A DNA stretch of 64,000 nucleotides from Roseovarius azorensis (lineage in GTDB: Bacteria; Pseudomonadota; Alphaproteobacteria; Rhodobacterales; Rhodobacteraceae): contig NZ_FOAG01000006.1 of assembly GCF_900109455.1 (NCBI RefSeq), positions 62,001 through 126,000 of the forward strand. Direction: 5' to 3'. The position numbers and the translations under genes are program-made. How positions within the stretch are numbered: the stretch's first letter is position 1; each line of letters begins with the position of its first letter. The notes beneath the pieces were generated by a model. It was not told the origin of the DNA, searched no databases, and worked only from the letters and a program-made list of their open reading frames with translations. Shown here in pieces: positions 17,753 to 26,205 of the stretch.

Positions 17753-18739
17753 ATGCCTGATCAGCTGCTATTCGGAATGGAAGTCGTGCTGAACGGGCTC
17801 ATGGCGGGGGTGCTTTACGCGCTCGTGGCCCTCGGGTTCGTCCTGATCTACAAGGCGTCCGGCATTTTCAACTATGCGCAGGGAGTCATGGCGCTCTTCG
17901 CGGCGCTCACGCTGGTCGGGGTCATGGAGGGACAGGTGCCCTTTGCCCACCTGATCAATGCGATTCTGGGAACCCAGGTTCATCATTTCGGCTGGCATGT
18001 GCCGACGCTTCTGGCGATCATCCTGACCATCCTGGTCATGGTGTTGCTGGCCTGGACCGTCAATCAGCTGATCTTTCGCCATCTGGTCAACCAGGAACCG
18101 ATCATCCTGTTCATGGCCACCATCGGCCTTGCCTATTTCCTCGAAGGTTTTGGCGACATCATGTGGGGCAGCGACATCAAGAAACTGGATGTCGGTCTGC
18201 CTCAGGGCATCAACCCGGCAATAGACGATCTGACCTTCGGGATCTTCGGCTACGGCTTTTTCATCGACAATCTGGATATCGTGGCGACGGTCGTGGCTGC
18301 CCTGCTGGTGGTCTCTCTGGTGCTTTTCGCGCAGTATTCCAAACAGGGCCGGGCCATGCGCGCGGTGGCCGATGACCATCAAGCGGCGCTCAGCGTCGGC
18401 ATCTCGCTCAAGTTCATCTGGGTCATGGTCTGGTCTCTGGCCGGGTTTGTGGCGCTGGTCGCGGGCATCATGTGGGGCACGAAATCGGGCGTGCAGTTCT
18501 CGCTGTCGCTGATCGCGCTCAAGGCGCTGCCGGTTCTGATGCTGGGCGGGTTCACCTCGATTCCCGGCGCCATCGTGGGCGGGCTGATCATCGGGGTCGG
18601 CGAAAAACTCTTTGAATTCAGCGTGGGCCCGATGGTGGGCGGCGCGACAGAAAACTGGTTCGCCTATGTGTTGGCGCTGATCTTTCTCGTCTTCCGGCCA
18701 CAGGGCCTGTTCGGCGAAAAGATCATCGAGAGGGTGTGA
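17753..18739 (+). CDS. livH: Branched-chain amino acid-type ABC transporter permease (LivH family)
   Basis: The 328-residue permease has about eight hydrophobic helices. It starts with the LivH pattern VLNGLMAGVLYALVALGFVL, then IYKASGIFNYAQG, and carries the conserved RAMRAVADDHQAALSVGI loop that contacts the ATPases. Its C-terminus reads LVFRPQGLFGEK. It pairs with LivM in the membrane. A ribosome site, CGGAGACA, precedes the ATG. Confidence 0.93.
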   Translation: MPDQLLFGMEVVLNGLMAGVLYALVALGFVLIYKASGIFNYAQGVMALFAALTLVGVMEGQVPFAHLINAILGTQVHHFGWHVPTLLAIILTILVMVLLAWTVNQLIFRHLVNQEPIILFMATIGLAYFLEGFGDIMWGSDIKKLDVGLPQGINPAIDDLTFGIFGYGFFIDNLDIVATVVAALLVVSLVLFAQYSKQGRAMRAVADDHQAALSVGISLKFIWVMVWSLAGFVALVAGIMWGTKSGVQFSLSLIALKALPVLMLGGFTSIPGAIVGGLIIGVGEKLFEFSVGPMVGGATENWFAYVLALIFLVFRPQGLFGEKIIERV

Positions 18740-18744
18740 CGGTG

Positions 18745-18840
18745 ATGCAAAAGCTGAACGCCACCGTCAACGTGACCGCCCGGCCCGCCAATCGCGCGCC
18801 ACGTCACGACAATGATGAAATCCTTGGGGAGGTTCTCTAG
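18745..18840 (+). CDS. Possible 31-codon leader ORF between livH and livM
   Basis: A short frame begins ATG CAA AAG, five bases after the livH stop, and its TAG directly abuts the livM ATG. The encoded peptide is basic then acidic, with no hydrophobic segment. GGGGAGG inside its last codons serves livM. It could couple translation of livM to livH, or be chance. Comparison with relatives is needed to decide. Confidence 0.3.
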   Translation: MQKLNATVNVTARPANRAPRHDNDEILGEVL

Positions 18841-19917
18841 ATGTTTTACCGTGAGGCGGGGGATTTCAAGACCTCCTACACCGACGACAGCCAGACCTTT
18901 CCGATCAGGTTCGATCGCTACCGCTATTACGCGGTGCTGATTGTGGCCTTTGCCGTCATTCCGTTCGTGATCAACGACTACTGGGTCAATGCCGTGTTGC
19001 TGCCGTTCCTGATCTATTCGATCGCCGCGATCGGCCTCAACATTCTCGTGGGCTATTGCGGGCAGGTCTCGCTGGGGACCGGCGGCTTCATGGCGGTGGG
19101 GGCCTATGCGGTCTACAAGCTGATGACCGCGTTCCCGGAGATCAGCATCTTCATTCATGTCATCCTGGCGGGCGGGATAACCGCCGGGGTGGGGGTGCTC
19201 TTTGGCCTTCCGTCCTTGCGCATCAAGGGCTTCTACCTCGCGGTGGCGACGCTGGCGGCGCAGTTCTTTCTGGTCTGGCTCTTCAACCGGGTTCCGTGGT
19301 TCTACAACTACTCGGCATCGGGTCAGATAAGCGCGCCGGAACGCACCATTCTGGGCGTGCCGATCACCGGCGCGCAAACGGCCCCCTGGGCAGCCTATCT
19401 CTTTTGTCTTGTCTTTGTCGTTGCCTGTGCCATCATCGCGCGGAACCTGACGCGCGGCATGGCTGGGCGCAAATGGATGGCCATCCGCGACATGGATATC
19501 GCCGCCGAGATCATCGGAGTGAACCCGCTCAAGGCCAAACTCAGCGCCTTTGCAGTAAGTTCGTTTTTCGTCGGCATATCCGGCGCCCTCTTCTTTGCGG
19601 TCTATCTGGGCGCGGTCGAGGTGGGCGAGGTGTTCGGGATCAACAAATCCTTCCTCGTGCTGTTCATGGTGATCATCGGCGGACTTGGCTCGATCTTCGG
19701 CAGCTTTGCCGGGGCGGCATTCCTGGTGCTCTTGCCGGTGCTGCTCAAGAACACGCTGGTGGGGGGGCTTGGCTGGCCCACCGATCTGGCGGCGCATCTG
19801 GAATTCATGATCGTCGGCGCGCTGATCGTCATCTTTCTGATCGCCGAACCGCACGGGCTGGCGCAGCTGTGGCGTGTGGCCAAGGAGAAACTGAGGCTTT
19901 GGCCCTTCCCGCATTGA
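18841..19917 (+). CDS. livM: Branched-chain amino acid-type ABC transporter permease (LivM family)
   Basis: The 358-residue permease has an extended polar N-terminus of about 25 residues, then roughly ten hydrophobic helices. The LivM hallmark LNILVGYCGQVSLGTGGFMAVGAY is split here by a short polar loop, and the ATPase-contact loop reads KWMAIRDMDIAAEIIGVNP. A GGGGAGG ribosome site is 8 bases upstream. It works with LivH, LivG, LivF and the binding protein. A weak hairpin follows at about 19935-19953. Confidence 0.93.
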   Translation: MFYREAGDFKTSYTDDSQTFPIRFDRYRYYAVLIVAFAVIPFVINDYWVNAVLLPFLIYSIAAIGLNILVGYCGQVSLGTGGFMAVGAYAVYKLMTAFPEISIFIHVILAGGITAGVGVLFGLPSLRIKGFYLAVATLAAQFFLVWLFNRVPWFYNYSASGQISAPERTILGVPITGAQTAPWAAYLFCLVFVVACAIIARNLTRGMAGRKWMAIRDMDIAAEIIGVNPLKAKLSAFAVSSFFVGISGALFFAVYLGAVEVGEVFGINKSFLVLFMVIIGGLGSIFGSFAGAAFLVLLPVLLKNTLVGGLGWPTDLAAHLEFMIVGALIVIFLIAEPHGLAQLWRVAKEKLRLWPFPH

Positions 19918-19994
19918 GAAGGGCAGAGAAGGTGCGGCGGGGCAAAGCCTCGCCCTACGCAACATCGGACAAAACCATGGGAGGATACAAACCG

Positions 19995-21281
19995 ATGAGA
20001 CAGACACTACTGACAGCAGTGACCGCCGCCGTGCTGGCTGCGGGGCCTGCGCTGGCTGACCTGACGATCGTCGATACCAGCTATCGGACCGGACCCTATG
20101 CCGCGAACGGCATTCCGTTCTCGGACGGGTATCAGGACTACTTCACCCTGCTGAACGAACGCGATGGCGGCGTCGGCGGCGAAAAGATCAACCTCGTGGA
20201 ATGCGAAACCGGCTATAACACCGAAAAAGGCGTTGAATGCTACGAGGCGACCAAGGGCGCGGGCAATGGCGCGCTGCTCTATCAGCCGCTCTCGACCGGC
20301 ATCACCTATCAGTTGATCCCCAAGGCGACGGCCGATGGCATTCCGCTTCACACCATGGGTTATGGTCGCACCTCCGCCAAGAATGGCGGCGTGTTTCCCT
20401 ACGTGTTCAACTACCCCGCCAACTACTGGGACGGGGCGAGCCACGCGATCACCCACATTCTGAACGAAAACGGCGGCGACATCAGTGGCAAGAAGATCGC
20501 GCTGGTCTATCACAACTCGGCCTATGGCAAGGAACCCATCCGCACGCTCGAGGAATTGGCCAAGAAACATGGTTATGAGCTGTCGCTGCTGCCCGTGGAT
20601 CACCCCGGTCAGGAGCAGAAGTCCCAGTGGCTTCAGATCCGGCAGCAGCGGCCCGATTACGTGCTGATGTGGGGCTGGGGCGTGATGAACCAGGTCGCCA
20701 TTCAGGAGGCCGTGAACATCCGCTTTCCGATGGAGAATTTCATCGGGATCTGGTGGTCAGGCTCCGAGAACGACGTGAAGGCCGCAGGCGCTGGCGCCAA
20801 TGGCTACAAGGCGCTGACCTTTCACAACCTCGGCTCCGGCTATCCGATCTATGACGACCTGCGAAAACATGTCGTTGATGCGGGCAAGGCCGCGGGTGCG
20901 GGCGACCAGCTTGGCACCGTGCTCTACAACCGGGGCATGTATGCCGCGATCCTCGCCGCAGAGGCGATCAAGACCGCGCAGGAGATGCACGGCACCGCCG
21001 CGATCAACGCAAGCCAGATGCGCGACGGCATGGAAAACCTCGAAATGACCGAGGCCAAGATGACGGCGCTCGGCGTCCCCAACTTTGGTCCCGAATTCAA
21101 GGTCAGCTGTGAAAACCACGGCGGCAACGGTCTTGGCGCCGTGTCGCAGTGGGATGCCGCTGCCGGCGAGTTCAAGCTGATCACTGACTACTACCAGTCG
21201 GATCAGGAAATCATCGCGGCCCTCGTGGCAGAGGACAGCGCCGCCTTTGCTGCCGAAAACGGGATCACCCCGGGCTGCTGA
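19995..21281 (+). CDS. ABC transporter periplasmic substrate-binding protein (Peripla_BP_6 / LivK type)
   Basis: This is a 428-residue binding protein with a clear Sec signal (MRQTLLTAVTAAVLAAGPALA, cleaved before DLTIVD). The domain shows the type I fold of Liv-type receptors, with NERDGGVGGEKINLV and the hinge region LVYHNSAYGKEP. The upstream in-frame extension covers livM in another frame and is rejected. GGGAGGA precedes ATG 19995. At about 407 mature residues it is longer than amino-acid LivJ/LivK proteins and closer to receptors for aromatic or fatty acids, in line with the flanking CoA ligases. The ligand is unknown. Confidence 0.92.
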   Translation: MRQTLLTAVTAAVLAAGPALADLTIVDTSYRTGPYAANGIPFSDGYQDYFTLLNERDGGVGGEKINLVECETGYNTEKGVECYEATKGAGNGALLYQPLSTGITYQLIPKATADGIPLHTMGYGRTSAKNGGVFPYVFNYPANYWDGASHAITHILNENGGDISGKKIALVYHNSAYGKEPIRTLEELAKKHGYELSLLPVDHPGQEQKSQWLQIRQQRPDYVLMWGWGVMNQVAIQEAVNIRFPMENFIGIWWSGSENDVKAAGAGANGYKALTFHNLGSGYPIYDDLRKHVVDAGKAAGAGDQLGTVLYNRGMYAAILAAEAIKTAQEMHGTAAINASQMRDGMENLEMTEAKMTALGVPNFGPEFKVSCENHGGNGLGAVSQWDAAAGEFKLITDYYQSDQEIIAALVAEDSAAFAAENGITPGC

Positions 21282-21291
21282 GCCGGACCAC

Positions 21292-21322
21292 GGCGGGCCC
21301 CGGGGCTGACCCGGGGCCCGCC
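21292..21322 (+). terminator. Strong GC hairpin after the binding-protein gene
   Basis: A perfect 13-bp stem (21292-21304 with 21310-21322) closes a 5-base loop just 11 bases after the binding-protein stop. No T-run follows, so it is more likely an mRNA stabiliser or partial attenuator than a full terminator. This would keep the binding protein in excess over the downstream livF and ligase genes. Confidence 0.6.
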
Positions 21323-21394
21323 TGAACACAGGGCGCGGCGGCAAAGTCGCCGTGCCTGACCAACCCAGGATGCCCCGTATCAAACCGGGACGAC

Positions 21395-22237
21395 ATGCAG
21401 AAAGACCGACCGATGCTGGATGCAGGACACACCGAAGAGACCCTTCTTGAGGTCAACAATATCGAGGTGATCTACAATCACGTCATCCTCGTGCTCAAGG
21501 GGGTCAGCCTCACTGTGCCCAAGGGCGGGATCACCGCGCTGCTGGGCGGCAATGGCGCGGGCAAGACGACCACGCTCAAGGCTATTTCAAATCTGCTGAA
21601 ATCCGAGCGCGGCGAGGTCACCAAGGGCACGATCACCTATCGCGGCGAGCGGGTGCAGGACCTGATGCCCTCCGATCTGGTCAAAAAGGGTGTCATTCAG
21701 GTGATGGAGGGGCGGCATTGCTTCGAGCATCTGACCGTCGAGGAAAACCTGCTGACCGGCGCCTACACGCGCGGTTCCAGCCGGGCCGAGATCGACGCCG
21801 ACCTGGAACTGGTTTATTCCTATTTTCCGCGCCTCAAGGAACGCCGCAAGAGTCTGGCGGGCTATACTTCGGGCGGCGAACAGCAGATGTGCGCCATCGG
21901 CCGCGCGCTGATGTCAAGACCAGAGACAATCCTGTTGGACGAGCCCAGCATGGGTCTCGCACCACAACTGGTCGAACAGATTTTCCACATTGTCAAATCG
22001 CTCAATGAGGAAGAGGGTTATACCTTCCTTCTGGCCGAGCAGAACACCAATGTCGCCCTGCGCTTTGCGCATTATGGCTACATTCTGGAATCGGGTCGCG
22101 TCGTGATGGACGGCGCCGCTGACAGCCTGCGCGAGAACCCGGATGTCAAGGAATTCTATCTCGGCATGTCCGACGAGGGCCGTAAATCGTTCCGCGATGT
22201 ACGCAGCTACAGGCGCCGCAAGAGGTGGCTGGCATAA
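21395..22237 (+). CDS. livF: Branched-chain amino acid-type ABC transporter ATPase (LivF family)
   Basis: The 280-residue ATPase has Walker A GGNGAGKTTT, signature SGGEQQMCAIGRALM, Walker B ILLDEPSMGLAP, and the LivF ending LAEQNTNVALRFAHYGYILESGRVVMDG. A C-terminal tail of about 30 residues (EGRKSFRDVRSYRRRKRW) is basic and longer than in LivF of E. coli. Starts at 21395 and 21413 are both possible, and neither has a strong ribosome site. It completes the importer and is followed 49 bases later by the PaaK-type ligase. Confidence 0.92.
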   Translation: MQKDRPMLDAGHTEETLLEVNNIEVIYNHVILVLKGVSLTVPKGGITALLGGNGAGKTTTLKAISNLLKSERGEVTKGTITYRGERVQDLMPSDLVKKGVIQVMEGRHCFEHLTVEENLLTGAYTRGSSRAEIDADLELVYSYFPRLKERRKSLAGYTSGGEQQMCAIGRALMSRPETILLDEPSMGLAPQLVEQIFHIVKSLNEEEGYTFLLAEQNTNVALRFAHYGYILESGRVVMDGAADSLRENPDVKEFYLGMSDEGRKSFRDVRSYRRRKRWLA

Positions 22238-22286
22238 GGACGATGCCAGAACCGTTTTGCGCGGGCTTGCCCCAAAGGATGATTGG

Positions 22287-23507
22287 ATGAACAGGTATTT
22301 TGATTCACTCGAAATCCGCAGCGCGGACGAGCGCGCCGCCGCTCTGGCCCGTGTGCTGCCGGAACAGATTGCCCGCGCCCAGGCCCTGCCGGGATATGGC
22401 AAGACGCTACGGGGGTTCGACGCGGCCCGCATCACTGGGCCTGCGGATCTGGCGGAACTGCCCGTGCTGCGCAAATCCGATCTTGGGCGTGCGCAGGCAG
22501 AGGCGGCGCCGTTTGGTGGGCTGACCACGCATCCCGTGCAGGGCTTTGCCCATGTCTTTCAATCCCCCGGCCCGATCTATGAACCGGGCGGTGTGGATCA
22601 CGACTGGTGGCGGATGGGCCGCTTCCTGCATGCCTGCGGCATAGGCCCGGGCGATATCGTGCAGAACTGCTTTTCCTATCACCTTGTGCCTGCGGGCATG
22701 ATCTTCGAGAACGGTACGCGCGCCGTAGGGGCGGCCGTGCTGCCCGCTGGCACTGGCCAGACCGAATTGCAGGCGCGTGCCGCGCATGACTTGGGGGTCA
22801 CAACCTATGCCGGGACGCCCGATTACCTCAAGGTCATCCTCGACAAGGCCGATGAAATGGGTCTGCCGTTGAAGATCGCCAAGGCGGCGGTGGGCGGCGG
22901 CGCGCTTTTCCCGTCGCTGCGCGCCGAATACGCGGATCGCGGCATCACATGCCTGCAATGCTATGCCACCGCCGATCTGGGCAACATCGCCTATGAGAGC
23001 GCAGCACAGGAGGGGATGATCGTCGATGAGGGCGTGATCGTCGAGATCGTGACCCCAGGCACCGGCAATCCGGTCGCCCCCGGCGAGGTGGGCGAGGTGG
23101 TCGTGACCACGCTCAATCCCGACTATCCGCTGATCCGCTTCGCCACTGGCGATCTGAGCGCCGTGATGGACGGGGACAGTCCCTGTGGTCGAACCAACAT
23201 GCGCATCAGGGGCTGGATGGGACGTGCCGATCAGACCACCAAGATCAAGGGCATGTTCGTGCGCCCCGAACAGGTGGCCGCATTGGTGGCCCGGCATGAC
23301 ACTATCACCCGCGCCCGCGTCATCGCCAGCCGTGAGGGCGAGGCGGATGTGATGACCGTGCGAATCGAGGCGCTGGGTGGCGATCCCGACTGTTACGCCG
23401 GAACAGTGGCCGAGATGCTCAAACTCAAGGGCCGCATCGAGATCGTGCCCCCCGGCAGCCTGCCCAACGATGGCAAGGTGATCGAGGATCTGCGCAGCTA
23501 CGACTGA
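22287..23507 (+). CDS. PaaK-type (phenylacetate-CoA ligase-like) adenylate-forming enzyme
   Basis: This encodes a 406-residue ligase of the PaaK group, shorter than acetyl-CoA synthetase types. Visible features are an N-terminal VLPEQIARAQALPGYGK, the segment CYATADLGNIAYE (A5-like) and the hinge and C-terminal domain GRADQTTKIKGMFVRPEQV. This group activates aryl or arylacetic acids. The start at 22287 was chosen because the domain begins there; upstream sequence belongs to livF in another frame. It is the second acyl-CoA ligase in the operon, so one imported acid and its product, or two related acids, may be activated. Confidence 0.88.
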   Translation: MNRYFDSLEIRSADERAAALARVLPEQIARAQALPGYGKTLRGFDAARITGPADLAELPVLRKSDLGRAQAEAAPFGGLTTHPVQGFAHVFQSPGPIYEPGGVDHDWWRMGRFLHACGIGPGDIVQNCFSYHLVPAGMIFENGTRAVGAAVLPAGTGQTELQARAAHDLGVTTYAGTPDYLKVILDKADEMGLPLKIAKAAVGGGALFPSLRAEYADRGITCLQCYATADLGNIAYESAAQEGMIVDEGVIVEIVTPGTGNPVAPGEVGEVVVTTLNPDYPLIRFATGDLSAVMDGDSPCGRTNMRIRGWMGRADQTTKIKGMFVRPEQVAALVARHDTITRARVIASREGEADVMTVRIEALGGDPDCYAGTVAEMLKLKGRIEIVPPGSLPNDGKVIEDLRSYD

Positions 23508-23513
23508 TCCGTT

Positions 23514-24755
23514 TCAGAACCGATTGGCGTCATAAGGCGCGAGGTCGATGTTGGGACGCGCTCCGCTGATCAGGTCGGCGACGATCCGTCCGGTCTTGGG
23601 CCCTGCCGTCAGGCCGATATGCTGATGCCCGAATGCCGCATGCACGCCGGTGCGCCCGATCTCGCCGATCAGCGGCAGGCTGTCGGGTGTCGAGGGGCGA
23701 AATCCCATCCATTCCTCGACACCGTCATAGGTCAGGTCCGGGAAAGCCCGCGCCGCACCCCGGCGGATCAGGTCGAGCGGTGCGCGGGATGGACCCTTGC
23801 TGATACCGCCCAGTTCCACCGTTCCGGCACAGCGCAACCCGTGGTCCATCGGATTGACCGCGAATTTGCCGCTGGCGATCATCAGCGGATGGCGCGGTAT
23901 CTGCGAAGGGTTGGTGAAATGCAGGTGATAGCCGCGTTCGGCCTCAAGCGGGACGTTCAGCCCCAGCTTGCGCATCAGCGGCTTTGACCAGATGCCCGCC
24001 GCCAGCACCGCGCCGTCACAGGGCAACGGGCCATGATCCGTCTCGACGCCGGTAATCCGCCCGTCGCTGAGCGTGATGTCACGAACCTCCGCCTGCCGGT
24101 AGATCCCGCCTTCCTCCTGCAACACAAGCGCCAGATCGGCCATATAGGCGCCGGGGTTCAGGATATGCCCGTGCCCCCTCAGCGTGGCCAGACACCGGAT
24201 GGCCGGGCCCAGCATCGGCTCGGCCTCCTGCACTGCCGCGTCCAGGATCAGTTCCGGCACATAACCCGCCTCGCGCTTGATCGCCCAGCTATAGGCGTCC
24301 GCCTCGAAATCGGCGCGGCTCTCATAGGCATAGCTGAAATCACTGGCGGCCACCCATTTTTCGGCGCGGGTGCCGCGCGTCAGCGCGATATGTTGATCCA
24401 GACTGTCGCTGAGGATCGGCGCGAGCCCCGTCACCATGCGCCGCGTGTCGCGCTCATTGGCATTGCCGGCAAACCGGATCAACCAGGGTATGAGGCGCGG
24501 AAAATACGACCACTGCAGAAACAGCGGCGCTTGCGGGTCGAGCAGGTATTTCAACCCCGTGGTGATCAGCCCCGGCGTGTTGACCGGCACCACGGCCCAT
24601 TGCGCCAGCAGACCCGCATTGCCAAAGGATGCCCCCGCGCCGGGGCCGTCCTTGTCCACCAGCGTTACCTCGTGCCCCGCGCGGCGCAGCCAGATAGCGG
24701 AACTCAGCCCGCAGATGCCGGCGCCGATCACGATGATTTTACGGGGGCTGCTCAT
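23514..24755 (-). CDS. FAD-dependent D-amino acid dehydrogenase-like oxidoreductase (DadA family)
   Basis: The 413-residue flavoprotein of the DAO/DadA family would deaminate D-amino acids and pass electrons to the respiratory chain. It has the dinucleotide motif VIGAGICGLSSAIWLRRAG at the N-terminus, GASFGNAGLLAQWAVVP, and the C-terminal FAD motif GHQHIGLTAGPKTGRIVADLI. I chose ATG 24755, because upstream in-frame codons reach into rpmJ and lack similarity. It converges with the PaaK-type gene, and its stop is 6 bases from that gene's stop. Substrate range in this family is broad. Confidence 0.88.
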   Translation of the reverse strand: MSSPRKIIVIGAGICGLSSAIWLRRAGHEVTLVDKDGPGAGASFGNAGLLAQWAVVPVNTPGLITTGLKYLLDPQAPLFLQWSYFPRLIPWLIRFAGNANERDTRRMVTGLAPILSDSLDQHIALTRGTRAEKWVAASDFSYAYESRADFEADAYSWAIKREAGYVPELILDAAVQEAEPMLGPAIRCLATLRGHGHILNPGAYMADLALVLQEEGGIYRQAEVRDITLSDGRITGVETDHGPLPCDGAVLAAGIWSKPLMRKLGLNVPLEAERGYHLHFTNPSQIPRHPLMIASGKFAVNPMDHGLRCAGTVELGGISKGPSRAPLDLIRRGAARAFPDLTYDGVEEWMGFRPSTPDSLPLIGEIGRTGVHAAFGHQHIGLTAGPKTGRIVADLISGARPNIDLAPYDANRF

Positions 24756-24853
24756 GGTGCTTCTTTCGGGTTCAGAGGTTCGACGCCGCGCCAGATAATC
24801 GCAGCTTCGCGGTCGCCGCAAGCGGCCATTTGCGGTTGGCGCACAAACGAAAA

Positions 24854-24873
24854 CCCCGCCCGAAAGGGCGGGG
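24854..24873 (-). terminator. Rho-independent terminator of rpmJ
   Basis: An 8-bp perfect stem CCCCGCCC/GGGCGGGG with a 4-base loop is followed on the minus strand by TTTTCGTTT. It lies 34 bases after the rpmJ stop, in the right orientation to end that transcript. Confidence 0.85.
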
Positions 24874-24907
24874 TCAGTCGCGTTGCACAGTCCGGGCGGA
24901 TGCCGGT

Positions 24908-25033
24908 TCAGCCCTGGCGGGCCTTGAACTTGCGCTGTGTCTTGTTGATGACGTATACGCGGCCTTTGCGGCGCACGACACGGCAATCGCGGTGCCGGTT
25001 CTTGAGCGAACGCAGCGAATTACGAACCTTCAT
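24908..25033 (-). CDS. rpmJ: 50S ribosomal protein bL36
   Basis: The 41-residue basic protein [20 protein letters not shown]... with the ending [13 protein letters not shown] is bL36 of the longer type that lacks the full zinc-binding cysteine set (only one Cys is present). It is part of the large ribosomal subunit. ATG 25033 is the normal start; longer frames run into the tRNA-Val gene. It is a stand-alone gene with its own terminator, as is usual for this paralogue in Rhodobacterales. Confidence 0.95.
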   Translation of the reverse strand: MKVRNSLRSLKNRHRDCRVVRRKGRVYVINKTQRKFKARQG

Positions 25034-25113
25034 GGTCGTCTCCTGATCTGTCGCGGCGCGGGCCAGCGCCTGGGGTTGCGGGCGTCCTGCGCCAGGGCAG
25101 AACAATGAATTCA

Positions 25114-25189
25114 TGGTGGGCGATACAAGGTTCGAACTTGTGACCCCTTCGATGTCAACGAAGTGCTCTACCACTGAGCTAATCGCCCA
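25114..25189 (-). tRNA. tRNA-Val (GAC)
   Basis: The minus strand folds as a 76-base tRNA including an encoded CCA. It has acceptor TGGGCGA/TCGCCCA, a D arm with GCTCAGTGGTAGAGC, anticodon stem CTTCG/CGAAG with loop TTGACAT (anticodon GAC) and a T arm with GTTCGAAC. No mispairs were seen in the main stems that I checked. Confidence 0.96.
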
Positions 25190-25335
25190 TGAACACCGGC
25201 AGGTCGCCATGCCCCCAACAAATAGGGGCGCGGAAATCCGCGCCGGTCCGCTGGTCTATAAAAGGAGTCGTTGAGGGGATCAAGGGCTTTTAGAAGTGCA
25301 TTTTCCGTCTATTATGGATTTCAGGAGTAGAGCGA

Positions 25336-26199
25336 ATGCCCAGGGCCGCCTATCATCTGATGTATCCGGAACGGCGCACCACCTCGGTGGTGTTCGCCTC
25401 ACCGCATAGCGGGCGGGACTATCCCTGGACATTCCTGCGCCGCACAAAGCTAAACGAACATTCGGTGCGCTCGTCCGAAGATGCCTTTGTGGACCAGCTG
25501 TTTGACAGCGCCCCCCAGGTCGGCGCCCCGCTGATCAAGGCGGGCGCGCCCCGCGCCTATGTCGATCTCAACCGGAGCGCGGACGAACTCGACCCGGCGC
25601 TCATCGAAGGCGTCAGCCGTCAGGGGCATAACCCGCGCGTCGCCTCGGGTCTTGGGGTGATCCCGCGCGTCGTGGCCAACGGGCAGGCGATCTATTCCGG
25701 CAAGCTGAGCATGGCCGAGGCAACCTACCGGATCGAAACCTATTGGCGACCCTACCACACGGCGTTGCAGGGTCAGCTGGATCAGGCGCATCTGATGTTC
25801 GGGCAGGCGATCCTGATAGATTGCCACTCGATGCCGCACGAGGCTATGGATTCCGTCACCCGGCGCGGCATGCGCCGCCCCGAGGTCGTTCTGGGCGATC
25901 GGTTCGGCGCGGCGGCGGATGGCGCGATCGTGGACCGGATCGAGGCGGCCTTTGCCCGCGCCGGGCTGGTTGTGGCGCGCAACACACCTTTTGCCGGGGC
26001 CTATATCACCCAGACCTACGGGCGGCCCGCGCGTGGGCGGCACGCGGTGCAGATCGAAATCGACCGCGCGCTATACATGAACGAACGCCTCATTCGCCCC
26101 AATGGAAATTTCGAGACCTTCCGCAGTCTGATGCGCGGGGTGATCCGCGAGATTACCGATATCGGTCGCGCCGTGGCCACACCATTGGCCGCGGAATAG
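25336..26199 (+). CDS. N-formylglutamate amidohydrolase family protein
   Basis: The 287-residue protein belongs to the FGase/HutG-2 family, which hydrolyses N-formylglutamate to glutamate and formate at the end of histidine breakdown. Motifs are FASPHSGRDYP near residue 20, SEDAFVDQLF, YVDLNRSADELDP, ILIDCHSMPHEA and HAVQIEIDRALYMNE. No other histidine-utilisation gene is nearby, so the physiological substrate may be a different formyl or acyl amino acid. A ribosome site, AGGAG, precedes the ATG. Confidence 0.88.
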   Translation: MPRAAYHLMYPERRTTSVVFASPHSGRDYPWTFLRRTKLNEHSVRSSEDAFVDQLFDSAPQVGAPLIKAGAPRAYVDLNRSADELDPALIEGVSRQGHNPRVASGLGVIPRVVANGQAIYSGKLSMAEATYRIETYWRPYHTALQGQLDQAHLMFGQAILIDCHSMPHEAMDSVTRRGMRRPEVVLGDRFGAAADGAIVDRIEAAFARAGLVVARNTPFAGAYITQTYGRPARGRHAVQIEIDRALYMNERLIRPNGNFETFRSLMRGVIREITDIGRAVATPLAAE

Positions 26200-26205
26200 T
26201 GCGGC

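Noticed and set aside
18664..20007. A 447-codon minus-strand frame across livM
   Set aside because: It lies antisense to a complete LivM permease with conserved motifs and has no function of its own.
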